DNA of 64,000 nucleotides from an uncultured Eubacteriales bacterium (GCA_934488615.1 CAKSSJ010000006.1:1-64000), one strand, 5' to 3'; shown: positions 25,143 through 33,040, counted from the first letter of the stretch. Numbers and translations: made by a program. The notes: generated by a model from the letters alone, not told the origin.

Positions 25143-25529
25143 TTATTTTGCATTGAGACAATCATCGCAAACACCGCTGAAAATCAGCTCGTGCGTATCA
25201 ATGCGTCCCTTTGCATATGCTTGCGCTTTTGAATTAATATCATCGAATGGGGGCATATCTACATCGGTAACTCTGCCGCATTCAAGACACTGAAAATGAT
25301 AGTGAAGCTCCTTGTTGCCGTCGTAACGGTCGGCGCCCTCAAAGCTTATCTTGAGAATTACGCCGTCGGAAGCGAGCATATTAAGGTTTCTGTACACCGT
25401 GCCGAGACTTAAATTCGGCATTTCCGCCTTGAGCGTAAAGTACAGATCCTCGGCTGTGGGATGATCCTTCCGAGAACGAAGCTCTGTGAGAATTGCATCA
25501 CGCTGTTTTGAATGTTTTAAAGCTGCCAT
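25143..25529 (-). CDS. perR: Fur-family peroxide-stress repressor, PerR-like
   Basis: 128 residues. The winged-helix DNA-binding domain covers about 1-80 (HPTAEDLYFTLK, LSLGTVYRNLN) and the regulatory domain follows with HYHFQCLECG and a C-terminal CDDC, the two Cys pairs of the structural zinc site. The absence of extra His-rich sequence and the linkage to reverse rubrerythrin favour PerR over Fur or Zur. A palindrome overlapping the promoter suggests autoregulation. The ATG follows GAGGT. Confidence 0.88.
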   Translation of the reverse strand: MAALKHSKQRDAILTELRSRKDHPTAEDLYFTLKAEMPNLSLGTVYRNLNMLASDGVILKISFEGADRYDGNKELHYHFQCLECGRVTDVDMPPFDDINSKAQAYAKGRIDTHELIFSGVCDDCLNAK

Positions 25530-25544
25530 AGATTTACCTCATCA

Positions 25545-25567
25545 ATAATAGTAATCGTTACTGTTAT
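25545..25567. promoter_or_regulatory. Predicted PerR/Fur-type operator
   Basis: Near-perfect inverted repeat ATAATAGTAA-TCG-TTACTGTTAT (one mismatch per arm), AT-rich and of the size of Fur/PerR boxes. It overlaps the last bases of the minus-strand -10 element and extends into the initial transcribed region, so a bound repressor would block the perR promoter. Confidence 0.65.
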
Positions 25568-25593
25568 TATAACTGATTATTTTTAAAAGTCAA
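25566..25593 (-). promoter_or_regulatory. Promoter of perR-reverse rubrerythrin
   Basis: On the minus strand, TTGACT (25588-25593), a 16-bp spacer and TATAAT (25566-25571). It is divergent from the lipoprotein promoter at 25612-25640, which is less than 20 bp away. Confidence 0.65.
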
Positions 25594-25611
25594 GAGGTTT
25601 TCAAAAATTTT

Positions 25612-25640
25612 TTGACAAATTTATTTTTTCATTGTAATAT
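25612..25640 (+). promoter_or_regulatory. Promoter of the lipoprotein gene
   Basis: TTGACA (25612-25617), a 17-bp spacer and TAATAT (25635-25640), 41 bp before the ATG at 25681. Confidence 0.6.
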
Positions 25641-25680
25641 ATTTTACAGAAAATGAATTTTTATTACAGGGGAGATACAT

Positions 25681-26094
25681 ATGAAAAGGATTTTTGCAAT
25701 TTTTCTTTTGAGCTTGCTTTTTGCCTCGCTTTGCGCTTGCGGCAAAAAGGATACCGATAATGAGAATACGGGCGATTTAACAAATCCGCCGCCGTACACG
25801 ACCGTTATTGACGGCAAAACGTACACGGCACAGAAATTGAATTCAAAGGATAACGAATATCAGATAGGATATTTTGACAGCGACAACAGGGGAGCGCGCT
25901 TTGAATATTACAAGGACGGCAAGCTGAGCTATTATTACATTTCAAGCGACTTTGACGAAAGCGGAAACGATAATGTTCAGAAATACTACAATGCCGACGG
26001 CAAGCTCTTGGGAACGGTTGACAACGGAAAATTTTACAACGCAAGCGGAAAAGAGATTTCGGAATCGGAAATGGACGCGCTTATTCCGTCATAA
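25681..26094 (+). CDS. Small putative lipoprotein of unknown function
   Basis: 137 residues. A type II signal peptide is followed by a Cys in SLCACGKK; the preceding -3 to -1 residues are compatible with a lipobox, so it should be lipid-anchored at the outer face of the membrane. The mature part is acidic and polar and contains YYNADGKLLGTVDNGKFYNA, a repeating N-A/x-D-G-K pattern like YD or MORN-type surface repeats. No known domain was recognised. It is divergent from perR, but the palindrome lies nearer the perR promoter. GGGGAG precedes the ATG. Confidence 0.75.
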   Translation: MKRIFAIFLLSLLFASLCACGKKDTDNENTGDLTNPPPYTTVIDGKTYTAQKLNSKDNEYQIGYFDSDNRGARFEYYKDGKLSYYYISSDFDESGNDNVQKYYNADGKLLGTVDNGKFYNASGKEISESEMDALIPS

Positions 26095-26099
26095 AATTA

Positions 26100-26134
26100 A
26101 GCAGAGACATTTGAATGCAATGTCTCTGCTGTAA
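26100..26134. terminator. Bidirectional terminator between lipoprotein and hydrolase genes
   Basis: A 12-bp perfect stem (AGCAGAGACATT with AATGTCTCTGCT) and an 8-nt loop. T-rich sequence follows on the plus strand and A-rich sequence (minus-strand T) precedes it. Confidence 0.8.
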
Positions 26135-27037
26135 TTATTTTTTAAGGAATGGGATAACAACGTCCGCTGTTCTTTCGCCCTCGTCATAGACAAAGACATG
26201 ACCCGAGCCTTCAAAGGTCACATACTCGGCATTCGGGCAAATCTCTTTCATTCTGTTGATCTGATAATACGGCATCGTTTTATCGGCAGTGCCCCAGACA
26301 ACAAGCATCGGAATCCCTTGCTCATTAACGCTCTTATAGCCCTCGGTCGCTTCTTTTGTGTTAAGAATACAGTTTATAAGGCTTGAAAAGGTGCTGTTGA
26401 CAAAGCCCTTGTACTCGGCGCACATTGCAAAATAGCGTGTGAAATCGTCAACCTCGCTTTGCTCGGTATGAGTCATTTCTCCTGCGCAGTTCTTAATTAG
26501 CGTTTTACCGCCGATCGTCTTAAAAAGAGCTTTGCCGAAAACGGGAATTTCACACAGCTTCATATAAAGAGGAGGCTCAAATGTGTCCATTCCCGCAGGA
26601 GCAAGAAGAACAAGCTTTTTAACTCTGTCGGGATAGAAGCGGCAAAATGCCGTCGTTACCGTACCTCCCATTGATGTGCCGACAAGATAGAATTTTTCAT
26701 CGCCCAAAAGCTTTTTTGTAAGCTCGTTGAGCTGACGTGCGAAGAGGTCGGGAGTGCAGGCGTCGTGTGTGCGCTGTGAAAGACCTCTTCCGATAAGATC
26801 ATATCTGATAACCTTATATCCTGCACTGACAAGCGTGTCAAAGAGTTTATCGTATATTTTATAAGGAGTTGCATAGCCATGGGTCAAAACGACGGGTTCA
26901 CCGTTGCCCTCCATTTGATAATGAGTAACTCCGCACGGTAATGAAATAAAGCTGCCGCTGTTCATCGCTCTTTCTTTGTCGTTAAGCTCCAAGGTTTCGA
27001 CATGCTTGGCGAGCTTCCTGAGTTCGGTCTTTTCCAC
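26135..27037 (-). CDS. Alpha/beta-hydrolase
   Basis: 300 residues of the alpha/beta hydrolase fold. The nucleophile elbow is GTSMGG (about residue 120), the oxyanion region is LTHGYA, and the triad is completed by Asp in VVWGTADKTMPY and His in EGSGHVFVYDEG. The LIGRGLS segment is the D/E-x-x-G-x-G-x-S strand 4 motif. No signal peptide is seen, so it is probably a cytoplasmic esterase or lipase-like enzyme; substrate unknown. The start is GTG 27037 with GGGAG 8 nt upstream; the overlapping ATG is out of frame. Confidence 0.85.
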   Translation of the reverse strand: MEKTELRKLAKHVETLELNDKERAMNSGSFISLPCGVTHYQMEGNGEPVVLTHGYATPYKIYDKLFDTLVSAGYKVIRYDLIGRGLSQRTHDACTPDLFARQLNELTKKLLGDEKFYLVGTSMGGTVTTAFCRFYPDRVKKLVLLAPAGMDTFEPPLYMKLCEIPVFGKALFKTIGGKTLIKNCAGEMTHTEQSEVDDFTRYFAMCAEYKGFVNSTFSSLINCILNTKEATEGYKSVNEQGIPMLVVWGTADKTMPYYQINRMKEICPNAEYVTFEGSGHVFVYDEGERTADVVIPFLKK

Positions 27038-27062
27038 ATAATCAACTCCCTGATTTTTTACT

Positions 27063-27091
27063 ATTTTATCACATTAAAATAGCTTTTTCAA
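27063..27091 (-). promoter_or_regulatory. Promoter of the alpha/beta-hydrolase gene
   Basis: On the minus strand, TTGAAA (27086-27091), a 17-bp spacer and TAAAAT (27063-27068), about 25 bp before the GTG start. Confidence 0.55.
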
Positions 27092-27135
27092 TATCTGTCA
27101 GTATTATATTGTAACCTATTGTAAATTGTCTTAAC

Positions 27136-27164
27136 TTGACAAAATCATGCGTAAATGTTATTAT
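27136..27164 (+). promoter_or_regulatory. Promoter of the PASTA pseudokinase gene
   Basis: TTGACA (27136-27141), a 17-bp spacer and TATTAT (27159-27164), about 39 bp before the start codon. Confidence 0.6.
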
Positions 27165-27202
27165 AGCCTAAAGAAATCTGAGTTTTCGGAAGAAGGTATA
27201 TG

Positions 27203-28945
27203 ATGATCAATTCAGATAATTTATGTATGAGCTGTATGAAGGACATCGGAACGGAAAAGCAGTGTCCTTATTGCGGCTTTCATGTCGATTCAAAACAGAT
27301 CGAGCCGTATCTGCCTATAAGAACGGTTCTTGGAAACAGATATTTGGTCGGCAAGCTTCTTGAATATAACGGCGACGGTGCCACTTATATGGGTCTTGAC
27401 CTCTCAACGAGAGAGGCGGTTAATATCCGTGAATTTTTCCCCGAGGGAATTGCTCTCCGCGATCCAAAAACGCTTGGAGTATATGCGGCTCAGGGCAATG
27501 AGGTCGCTTTCAATGAGTGCTTGCAGAGCTTTATTGAGATGTGGAGAAAGCTCATGCGTCTCAGCGGCCTTTCAGCGCTTATTAAGGTTAGGGATACGCT
27601 TGAGGGCAACGGCACATGCTACGCGATCACGGAGAATATTGACGGTATAACGCTCAGAGAATATCTTCTCAGAAATAACGTTGGATATATTTCCTGGGAA
27701 AAGGCTCGTCCTTTGCTTATGCCTGTTCTTTCGACCCTCGGAACGCTTCATGCGTCGGGAATTATTCACAGAGGTATTTCTCCGTCAACGCTTGTTGTTG
27801 CTCCCGACGGAAAGATACGCATTACCGGCTTCAGCATCAGTCAGGTAAGATCCGCGAGAAGCGAGCTTAAATGTCAGCTTTTCAACGGCTATGCGGCTTT
27901 TGAGCAGTATGGCTTTGAGGGCCGTCAAGGCACATGGACGGATATTTACGGCTTCGGCGCTGTTCTTTACAGAACTCTTATCGGAACCGACCCGATCGAC
28001 GCTACGGAGCGTGTAACAAATGACAGGCTCATGGTTCCCGGTAAATTTGCCGAGCAGCTTCCCGCATATGTTATAAACGGACTTGTAAATGCTCTCCAGA
28101 TCCTCCCCGAGGACAGAACGAGGACGGTCGAGGAGCTCAGAGCCGAGCTTTCCGCTTCGCCGAGCGCGGCGGCAGGTTCGGGCATGGAATATGAACCCGT
28201 TGTTCCCGTTAATGTTAAGAAGCCTGTTCCTCAGCGCATTGTTGATGAAGAGGAGGACGAGGACTATACCTATAACAAGAGAGAAGCCGCGAAGAAACGT
28301 CACAACCGTTCATCGCTTGTAATTGTAATTTGCGCTATTATTATTGTTATAGCGATCGCTTTCCTGGTTCTTTGGCAGACGGGCGTTATCAAGGTTGATA
28401 ACGACAAGGAAACGACCGTTGCATCAGATATGGTTGAGGTTCCGAACTTTGTCGGAAAGCCGTACAATGAAATTATCGACAACACATATAACACCAAAAA
28501 CTTCAAGTTTGAGAAGAGTGAGGTTTATGATTCAACGGTCGAGGAGGGCTATGTTATCAGCCAGAGCGTTGACGTAAACGATAAGGTCACTGTCGGAACG
28601 ACTATCAAGCTTGTAGTCAGCAAGGGCAAGCAGAGCATTGTATTCCCGACCTCGGGCATTGTCGGAATGAAATATGAGGACGCTCAAAGCCTGCTCACAA
28701 GACTCGGATTTGTTGTTGAAAAGTCTATCAAGCTGAACACGGACAACGAGATACCGAACACGGTTCAAGGTGCATCGCTTGAAGAGGGCGCTTCATATGA
28801 AAAGGGAACGACCGTATTTCTCTTCGTTTGGGGCGAGCCGGAGACCACCGAGCCTGTAACGGAGGAACCGACGGTTGAGGACGATACCTCCGACAGCAAT
28901 ATCGTTGATGATACGATCGACAGAATTTTTGAAAATTTAAACTGA
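27203..28945 (+). CDS. Zinc ribbon - Ser/Thr pseudokinase - transmembrane - PASTA protein
   Basis: 580 residues. Order: an N-terminal Cys4 zinc ribbon (CMSC and CPYC, about 8-25), a Hanks-type kinase-like domain (about 45-315), an acidic linker, one membrane span (about 371-391) and two PASTA domains (about 410-540) outside. Catalytic residues are missing: the VAIK Lys position reads VNIR, the HRD loop reads HRGISPST (no Asp, no Asn) and DFG reads TGFS. The remaining fold marks (LHASGIIHR, GYAAFEQYG, TDIYGFGAVLY) fit the family, so it should be a pseudokinase that senses wall fragments or scaffolds. The second ATG is preferred because AGAAGG lies 6 nt upstream. Confidence 0.85.
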   Translation: MINSDNLCMSCMKDIGTEKQCPYCGFHVDSKQIEPYLPIRTVLGNRYLVGKLLEYNGDGATYMGLDLSTREAVNIREFFPEGIALRDPKTLGVYAAQGNEVAFNECLQSFIEMWRKLMRLSGLSALIKVRDTLEGNGTCYAITENIDGITLREYLLRNNVGYISWEKARPLLMPVLSTLGTLHASGIIHRGISPSTLVVAPDGKIRITGFSISQVRSARSELKCQLFNGYAAFEQYGFEGRQGTWTDIYGFGAVLYRTLIGTDPIDATERVTNDRLMVPGKFAEQLPAYVINGLVNALQILPEDRTRTVEELRAELSASPSAAAGSGMEYEPVVPVNVKKPVPQRIVDEEEDEDYTYNKREAAKKRHNRSSLVIVICAIIIVIAIAFLVLWQTGVIKVDNDKETTVASDMVEVPNFVGKPYNEIIDNTYNTKNFKFEKSEVYDSTVEEGYVISQSVDVNDKVTVGTTIKLVVSKGKQSIVFPTSGIVGMKYEDAQSLLTRLGFVVEKSIKLNTDNEIPNTVQGASLEEGASYEKGTTVFLFVWGEPETTEPVTEEPTVEDDTSDSNIVDDTIDRIFENLN

Positions 28946-28964
28946 CACTATTAAATAAAAAGAG

Positions 28965-28993
28965 AGAACAGCGGAAAATTGATCCGCTGTTCT
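28965..28993. terminator. Bidirectional terminator between the pseudokinase and ybaK genes
   Basis: An 11-bp perfect stem (AGAACAGCGGA with TCCGCTGTTCT), 7-nt loop, TTATTTT on the plus strand and A-rich flank on the other. Confidence 0.85.
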
Positions 28994-29476
28994 TTATTTT
29001 ACGATTATATCTGCCGTTTGTCCTCTTGTGACCTTTATTATATCGGAAGGGGAGAGCTCAACCTGACTGCCTATCCTGCCTGCGCTGAGCGTTACGGTGT
29101 CCAGCTTTAACATAGCTTCGTGATATGTCGTCTTGAAGCTCTTTTTCATTCCGACGGGACTGCATCCGCCGTGGATATATCCCGTCAGCGGAAGCAGCTC
29201 GTTCTGCTTTATCATTTCTATCGACTTTTCGCCGACCGATTTTGCCGCCTTTTTTAAATCCAGATGCTCTGCGACTGGTACAACAAAAACATAATAGGTC
29301 TTTGAAGCCGAACGCGTAACAAGAGTTTTGTAAACTGCTTCGGGATTCTTGCCGAGAAATTCCGCAACGGTCACTCCGTCGGTCGGAATATCATCTCCGT
29401 GCGGATAAAAATGCGGTGTATAGCTGATTTTCTGCTTATCAAGCAGACGCATAACATTTGTCTTTGTTTCTGCCAT
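28994..29476 (-). CDS. ybaK: Cys-tRNA(Pro)/Cys-tRNA(Cys) deacylase, YbaK/EbsC type
   Basis: 160 residues of the YbaK fold, a trans-editing enzyme that clears Cys from tRNA(Pro). KTLVTRSASKTYYVFVVP and GYIHGGCSPVGMKK are the two conserved motifs; the latter contains the invariant G-G-x-S/C-P-x-G around the active site. It follows alr closely. The ATG at 29476 is preferred, though a GTG overlapping the alr stop (29485) is also possible. Terminal gene of the PPIase-alr-ybaK unit. Confidence 0.9.
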   Translation of the reverse strand: MAETKTNVMRLLDKQKISYTPHFYPHGDDIPTDGVTVAEFLGKNPEAVYKTLVTRSASKTYYVFVVPVAEHLDLKKAAKSVGEKSIEMIKQNELLPLTGYIHGGCSPVGMKKSFKTTYHEAMLKLDTVTLSAGRIGSQVELSPSDIIKVTRGQTADIIVK

Positions 29477-29481
29477 TTTAA

Positions 29482-30657
29482 TCACTCTAAATAATCAACA
29501 ATTTTTTTCGTTTTTCCGTTTCTGATGTATACCCTCGGAACACGTCGCGTAATACAGCAAAGGAATTCATAATTGAATCTGCCCGAAATATCTCCGATTT
29601 CTTCGCAGGTGATTTCTTCGTCACCGTCCTTACCGATGAGCGTTACGCCGTCTCCGATAGAAACCCCGGGTATATCGGTTACATCGACCATGAACTGATC
29701 CATGCAGATCATACCGACTATTTTTGCGCGCTTTCCGTGAATCAGAACGCTTCCCTTGTTGGATAACATTCTCGGGTAGCCGTCTGCGTATCCGACGGGA
29801 ATTGTAGCTATAACGGTCGGCTTTTCGGCAACATATGTCGAGCCGTAGCTTACAGTGTCTCCCTTGTGTATCGTCTTAACATTGATTACAAGGCTGTGAA
29901 GCTCCATTGCAGGCTCGATATTCAGCTTGTCCTTGTGAACAAATTCCGAGGGGTACAGACCGTATGTAATAATACCGCTTCTGACCATGTTGAGAAATTT
30001 ATCGTCGCTGTCAATGATAGCCGCGCTGTTGCATACATGCTTGATCGGAATATTGATGCCGATTTCCTCAAGCTTTTTAACAAAAGCTTTGAATTTATCA
30101 AACTGGTTGTTCATTGAGGTTTTGTCAGCCTCGTCGGCGCAGGCGAAATGCGTAAATATTCCGTCGATCTCAACATTGGGGAGCTGGGAAATTCTTCTTA
30201 TCTCATCAACGCTTTCGTCATCGGGGATAAATCCGATTCTGCCCATGCCTGTATCAACCTTAATATGAATATGCGCCGTTGTGCCCATCTGCTCGGCTGT
30301 TTCGTTAAGCTCCTTGGCGATCTCATAACGAAAAACGGTGAGCATGATGTCGTTTCTGATAATTGTTTCAAACTGATTCGGGAAAACAAAATCAAGAATA
30401 AGGATCGGCTTTGTTATTCCCGCTCTTCTCAGGGCGAGCGCCTCGCCGACGGTTGCAACGGCAAAGCCGTATGTGCCGATTTCGCTGAGTGCCTTTGAAA
30501 CCTCAATAGCTCCGTGACCGTAAGCGTCGGCTTTGACTACTGCCATAACCTTTGTGTCGGGACCGACCTTGTTTATCACTTCTTTAATATTGTTACATAT
30601 TTTGTCAAGATCTATTTTAAGATATACTCTGTTAAGATAATCAAGATTGCTGCTCAA
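29482..30657 (-). CDS. alr: Alanine racemase
   Basis: 391 residues. It interconverts L- and D-alanine for peptidoglycan. The PLP lysine is in VKADAYGHGA (Lys42), and a later SYGSTYVAEKPTVIATIPVG carries the catalytic Tyr and the phosphate-binding region. The (beta/alpha)8 barrel is N-terminal and the beta domain C-terminal (CMDQFMVDVTDIPG). The start is set at TTG 30657 because AGAGGTG lies 5 nt upstream; the GTG at 30666 overlaps that site. It sits 12 bp after a cyclophilin gene. Confidence 0.93.
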   Translation of the reverse strand: MSSNLDYLNRVYLKIDLDKICNNIKEVINKVGPDTKVMAVVKADAYGHGAIEVSKALSEIGTYGFAVATVGEALALRRAGITKPILILDFVFPNQFETIIRNDIMLTVFRYEIAKELNETAEQMGTTAHIHIKVDTGMGRIGFIPDDESVDEIRRISQLPNVEIDGIFTHFACADEADKTSMNNQFDKFKAFVKKLEEIGINIPIKHVCNSAAIIDSDDKFLNMVRSGIITYGLYPSEFVHKDKLNIEPAMELHSLVINVKTIHKGDTVSYGSTYVAEKPTVIATIPVGYADGYPRMLSNKGSVLIHGKRAKIVGMICMDQFMVDVTDIPGVSIGDGVTLIGKDGDEEITCEEIGDISGRFNYEFLCCITRRVPRVYIRNGKTKKIVDYLE

Positions 30658-30669
30658 AACTCGCACCTC

Positions 30670-31245
30670 TTAGTCTATAACTTTAATTGTTTCAATAACG
30701 GGCTGCTGCTCTGTTGGAATGCAGTCGCTTTCGGGAACGGATTCGCAGATCTTATCAATGATGTCCATACCCTCCGTGACCTTTCCGAAAGCGGCATACT
30801 GACCGTCAAGGTCGGCAGAGCAGGAATTTCTCAGACAGATGAAGAATTGCGACGAGGCCGAATTATAATCAAACTGATTTCTCGCCATTGAAATAACGCC
30901 TCTTTTGTGCTTGATCGTGTTTTTCACACCGTTTGCGGAAAATTCGCCTTTAATGCTGCTCTCACAGCCGCCGAGTCCCGTACCCTCGGGATCGCCGCCC
31001 TGAAGTACAAAATCCTTTACATAGCGGTGAAAGGTCAGACCGTCATAAAAGCCGCTGTTACAAAGATTTACGAAATTTTCAACCGTCAAGGGAGCCTTGT
31101 TTCCGTCAAGCTCGATTTTGACGGTTCCGTAGTCCTTAATTATCATTTCAACATGATGCGTTCCCTTAAGACCGGCTGAGCCGCACGAAGAGAAGCATAG
31201 AATTATAAATACAGCCGACATTATTACGGAAATAGCTTTTTTCAT
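30670..31245 (-). CDS. Cyclophilin-type peptidyl-prolyl isomerase lipoprotein
   Basis: 191 residues. A lipoprotein signal ends at the lipobox FSSC (Cys about 21), so the enzyme should be anchored outside the membrane, where it assists folding of secreted proteins. The cyclophilin core is clear: GFYDGLTFHRYVKDFVLQGGDP, SMARNQFDYNSASSQFFICL and YAAFGKVTEG. It begins the PPIase-alr-ybaK operon, whose predicted RNA leader contains a copy of the TTAAGGCAATACC repeat. Confidence 0.92.
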   Translation of the reverse strand: MKKAISVIMSAVFIILCFSSCGSAGLKGTHHVEMIIKDYGTVKIELDGNKAPLTVENFVNLCNSGFYDGLTFHRYVKDFVLQGGDPEGTGLGGCESSIKGEFSANGVKNTIKHKRGVISMARNQFDYNSASSQFFICLRNSCSADLDGQYAAFGKVTEGMDIIDKICESVPESDCIPTEQQPVIETIKVID

Positions 31246-31272
31246 CAGAAATCCCTCTTTAATAATTATTTT

Positions 31273-31330
31273 TTAAGGCAATACCGCTTCAAGCAAGGCG
31301 TGCTCCTCAATTTGTGCGGTTTTGCCCTAA
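31273..31330. repeat. Short copy (58 bp) of the AAGGCAATACCGC palindromic element
   Basis: Terminal inverted repeats TTAAGGCAATACCGC and GCGGTTTTGCCCTAA (two mismatches) flank AAGCAAGGCGTG...CAATTTGTGC. Its reverse complement aligns with the left part of the 164-bp element at 42463-42626, so it is an internally deleted relative. It starts at about +1 of the minus-strand transcript of the PPIase operon. Confidence 0.75.
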
Positions 31331-31331
31331 C

Positions 31332-31360
31332 ATTATATCACATTTATATACGGTAGACAA
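31332..31360 (-). promoter_or_regulatory. Promoter of the PPIase-alr-ybaK operon
   Basis: On the minus strand, TTGTCT (31355-31360), a 17-bp spacer and TATAAT (31332-31337). Its -35 hexamer overlaps that of the divergent plus-strand promoter. Confidence 0.65.
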
Positions 31361-31381
31361 GTAAAAAATTTATGTTATAAT
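31354..31381 (+). promoter_or_regulatory. Promoter of the PflX-like radical SAM gene
   Basis: TAGACA (31354-31359), a 16-bp spacer and TATAAT (31376-31381). The predicted leader is short and contains GAGGTG. The -35 region is shared with the divergent PPIase promoter, so the two units may compete for polymerase. Confidence 0.6.
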
Positions 31382-31401
31382 ACTATCACAGAGGTGATTT
31401 A

Positions 31402-32274
31402 ATGTTCGTTTGCAGACAGTGTCCGAGAAAATGCTCGGCAGACAGAGATAAATCCGTCGGCATTTGCGGTGTTGGCACGGGATATAAGCTGGCGCGAGCC
31501 GCTCTTCACTTCTGGGAGGAGCCGTGTATCAGCGGAGAAAGGGGAAGCGGAACCGTCTTTTTCTCGGGGTGTCCGCTCAAATGTGTTTTCTGCCAGAATA
31601 ATGAGATCAGCCGGGGCTGTTTCGGCAAGGAGATAAGCGAGGAAAGGCTTATTGAAATTTTCAAGGAGCTTGAGGATGAGGGCGCGCACAATATAAATCT
31701 TGTCAGCCCGACTCATTATGCCGTTCAGCTTGCGTCAACGCTTTCAAAATATAAGCCGTCAATCCCCGTTGTGTATAACACGGGCGGATATGACAGCGTT
31801 GAAAGCCTGAAGCCTCTTGAGGGTCTTGTTGACATTTATCTGACGGATATAAAATACGTCAGTCCTTCGGTTTCAAAAAAGTACAGCGGTGCGGAGAATT
31901 ATTTTGAAGAATGCTCAAAGGCTGTTCTCGAAATGCGCCGTCAGCAGAAGAAGGATATTTTTGAAAACGGACTTATGAAAAAGGGCTTGATCGTTCGGCA
32001 TCTTGTTTTACCTGGAAATATCAGCCAGGGAATGAAGATGCTTGACTGGGTTGAGGAAAATCTTTCCAATGACACGATAATAAGCCTGATGGGACAGTAT
32101 ATGCCTTGCTCAAAGGCGGCTGATTTTCCGACAATCAACCGAAAAATCAGCGAGAGAGAGTATAATACGGTGCTTCTTCACGCCGAAAGGCTCGGCTTTG
32201 AAAATGTCTATATTCAGGAGCTTGATTCGTCGTCGAAGGAGTATGTTCCCGAGTTCGATCTTTCGGGAGTATGA
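31402..32274 (+). CDS. Radical SAM protein, PflX/pyruvate formate-lyase activase-like
   Basis: 290 residues. The radical-SAM cluster motif is Cys57-x3-Cys61-x2-Cys64 (GCPLKCVFC). An N-terminal CRQCPRKC and a GICG segment form a second cysteine set typical of the PflX (COG1313) group, whose role is unproven but which resembles activators of glycyl radical enzymes. NTGGYDS and YLTDIKYVSP are the usual SAM-binding and barrel motifs. It stands alone in its unit behind AGAGGTGA. It could activate an unlinked glycyl radical enzyme; nrdD has its own nrdG. Confidence 0.85.
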   Translation: MFVCRQCPRKCSADRDKSVGICGVGTGYKLARAALHFWEEPCISGERGSGTVFFSGCPLKCVFCQNNEISRGCFGKEISEERLIEIFKELEDEGAHNINLVSPTHYAVQLASTLSKYKPSIPVVYNTGGYDSVESLKPLEGLVDIYLTDIKYVSPSVSKKYSGAENYFEECSKAVLEMRRQQKKDIFENGLMKKGLIVRHLVLPGNISQGMKMLDWVEENLSNDTIISLMGQYMPCSKAADFPTINRKISEREYNTVLLHAERLGFENVYIQELDSSSKEYVPEFDLSGV

Positions 32275-32280
32275 TTTTGA

Positions 32281-32309
32281 TTGACAAAATTGAATAAATT
32301 GTTTATAAT
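32281..32309 (+). promoter_or_regulatory. Promoter of the dockerin protein gene
   Basis: Consensus TTGACA (32281-32286), a 17-bp spacer and consensus TATAAT (32304-32309), 31 bp before the ATG. Confidence 0.75.
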
Positions 32310-32340
32310 TAAATAGAATTTATAAGGAGGTATTTTTCTT

Positions 32341-33021
32341 ATGAAAAGATTTCATCGTTTTCTCGCCTGCATAATGGCACTTGTTGTTGCCTTTACCTGC
32401 ACAGGTCTTATTTCGGTTGTTTCGGCAGCTGCGGCTCCGACAATTTCAGCAGTTAAAATTCTGTCATACCCCAAGAAAACCGAGTTCGTTCAGGGCGTTG
32501 ATTGGGACTATGGCTTCTATGACATGCCCGAGGGAGGCGGACTGGGTCACTTTGAACCCGGCGGAGATCTTATTTCCCTGCATTATCACGGCGGCTATTA
32601 CACACGTTATGCCGACAGAGGAATGATTGATTTAAGAGGCCTTGTTGTTCAGGTAACATATTCCGACGGTACAACGAGCAAGATCGCTTACAAGGAAACC
32701 GTTTCGGGCAATTCGATAGGTCAGAACATCTATGCTTCGCCGAAGGTTGAGTACGCTATCGGAAACAACGTTATCGAGGTTTACTTTAAATCCAACACAA
32801 AGGCGAGAGACACATATACCATCAGACTTGTTACAAAGGCCACCAAGGGTGACGTAAACGGCGATAATAAGGTCAACTCAGCAGACGCACTTCTTGTTCT
32901 TCAGCACGTTGTAGGACTTATCACTCTTTCGGGTGACGCGTTCAACAAGGGCGATATGGATTCAAACGGCAGACTCAACAGCTATGATGCTCTGCAAATT
33001 CTTCAGATCTGCGTTTCATAA
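32341..33021 (+). CDS. Secreted protein with C-terminal type I dockerin
   Basis: 226 residues. Signal peptide about 1-30 (cleavage near VVSAAAAP). A central domain (35-165) is Tyr/Gly-rich with an Ig-like bacterial pattern (LRGLVVQVTYSDGTTSKI) but no clear family. The C-terminal 57 residues form a dockerin: duplicated Ca-binding loops DVNGDNKVNSADAL and DMDSNGRLNSYDAL. Dockerins bind cohesins on scaffoldins, so it should be displayed on a cellulosome-like complex or an anchored cohesin. No cohesin gene is in the window. It has its own promoter and terminator. Confidence 0.85.
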   Translation: MKRFHRFLACIMALVVAFTCTGLISVVSAAAAPTISAVKILSYPKKTEFVQGVDWDYGFYDMPEGGGLGHFEPGGDLISLHYHGGYYTRYADRGMIDLRGLVVQVTYSDGTTSKIAYKETVSGNSIGQNIYASPKVEYAIGNNVIEVYFKSNTKARDTYTIRLVTKATKGDVNGDNKVNSADALLVLQHVVGLITLSGDAFNKGDMDSNGRLNSYDALQILQICVS

Positions 33022-33040
33022 AAATAACAAATAAATTTTG

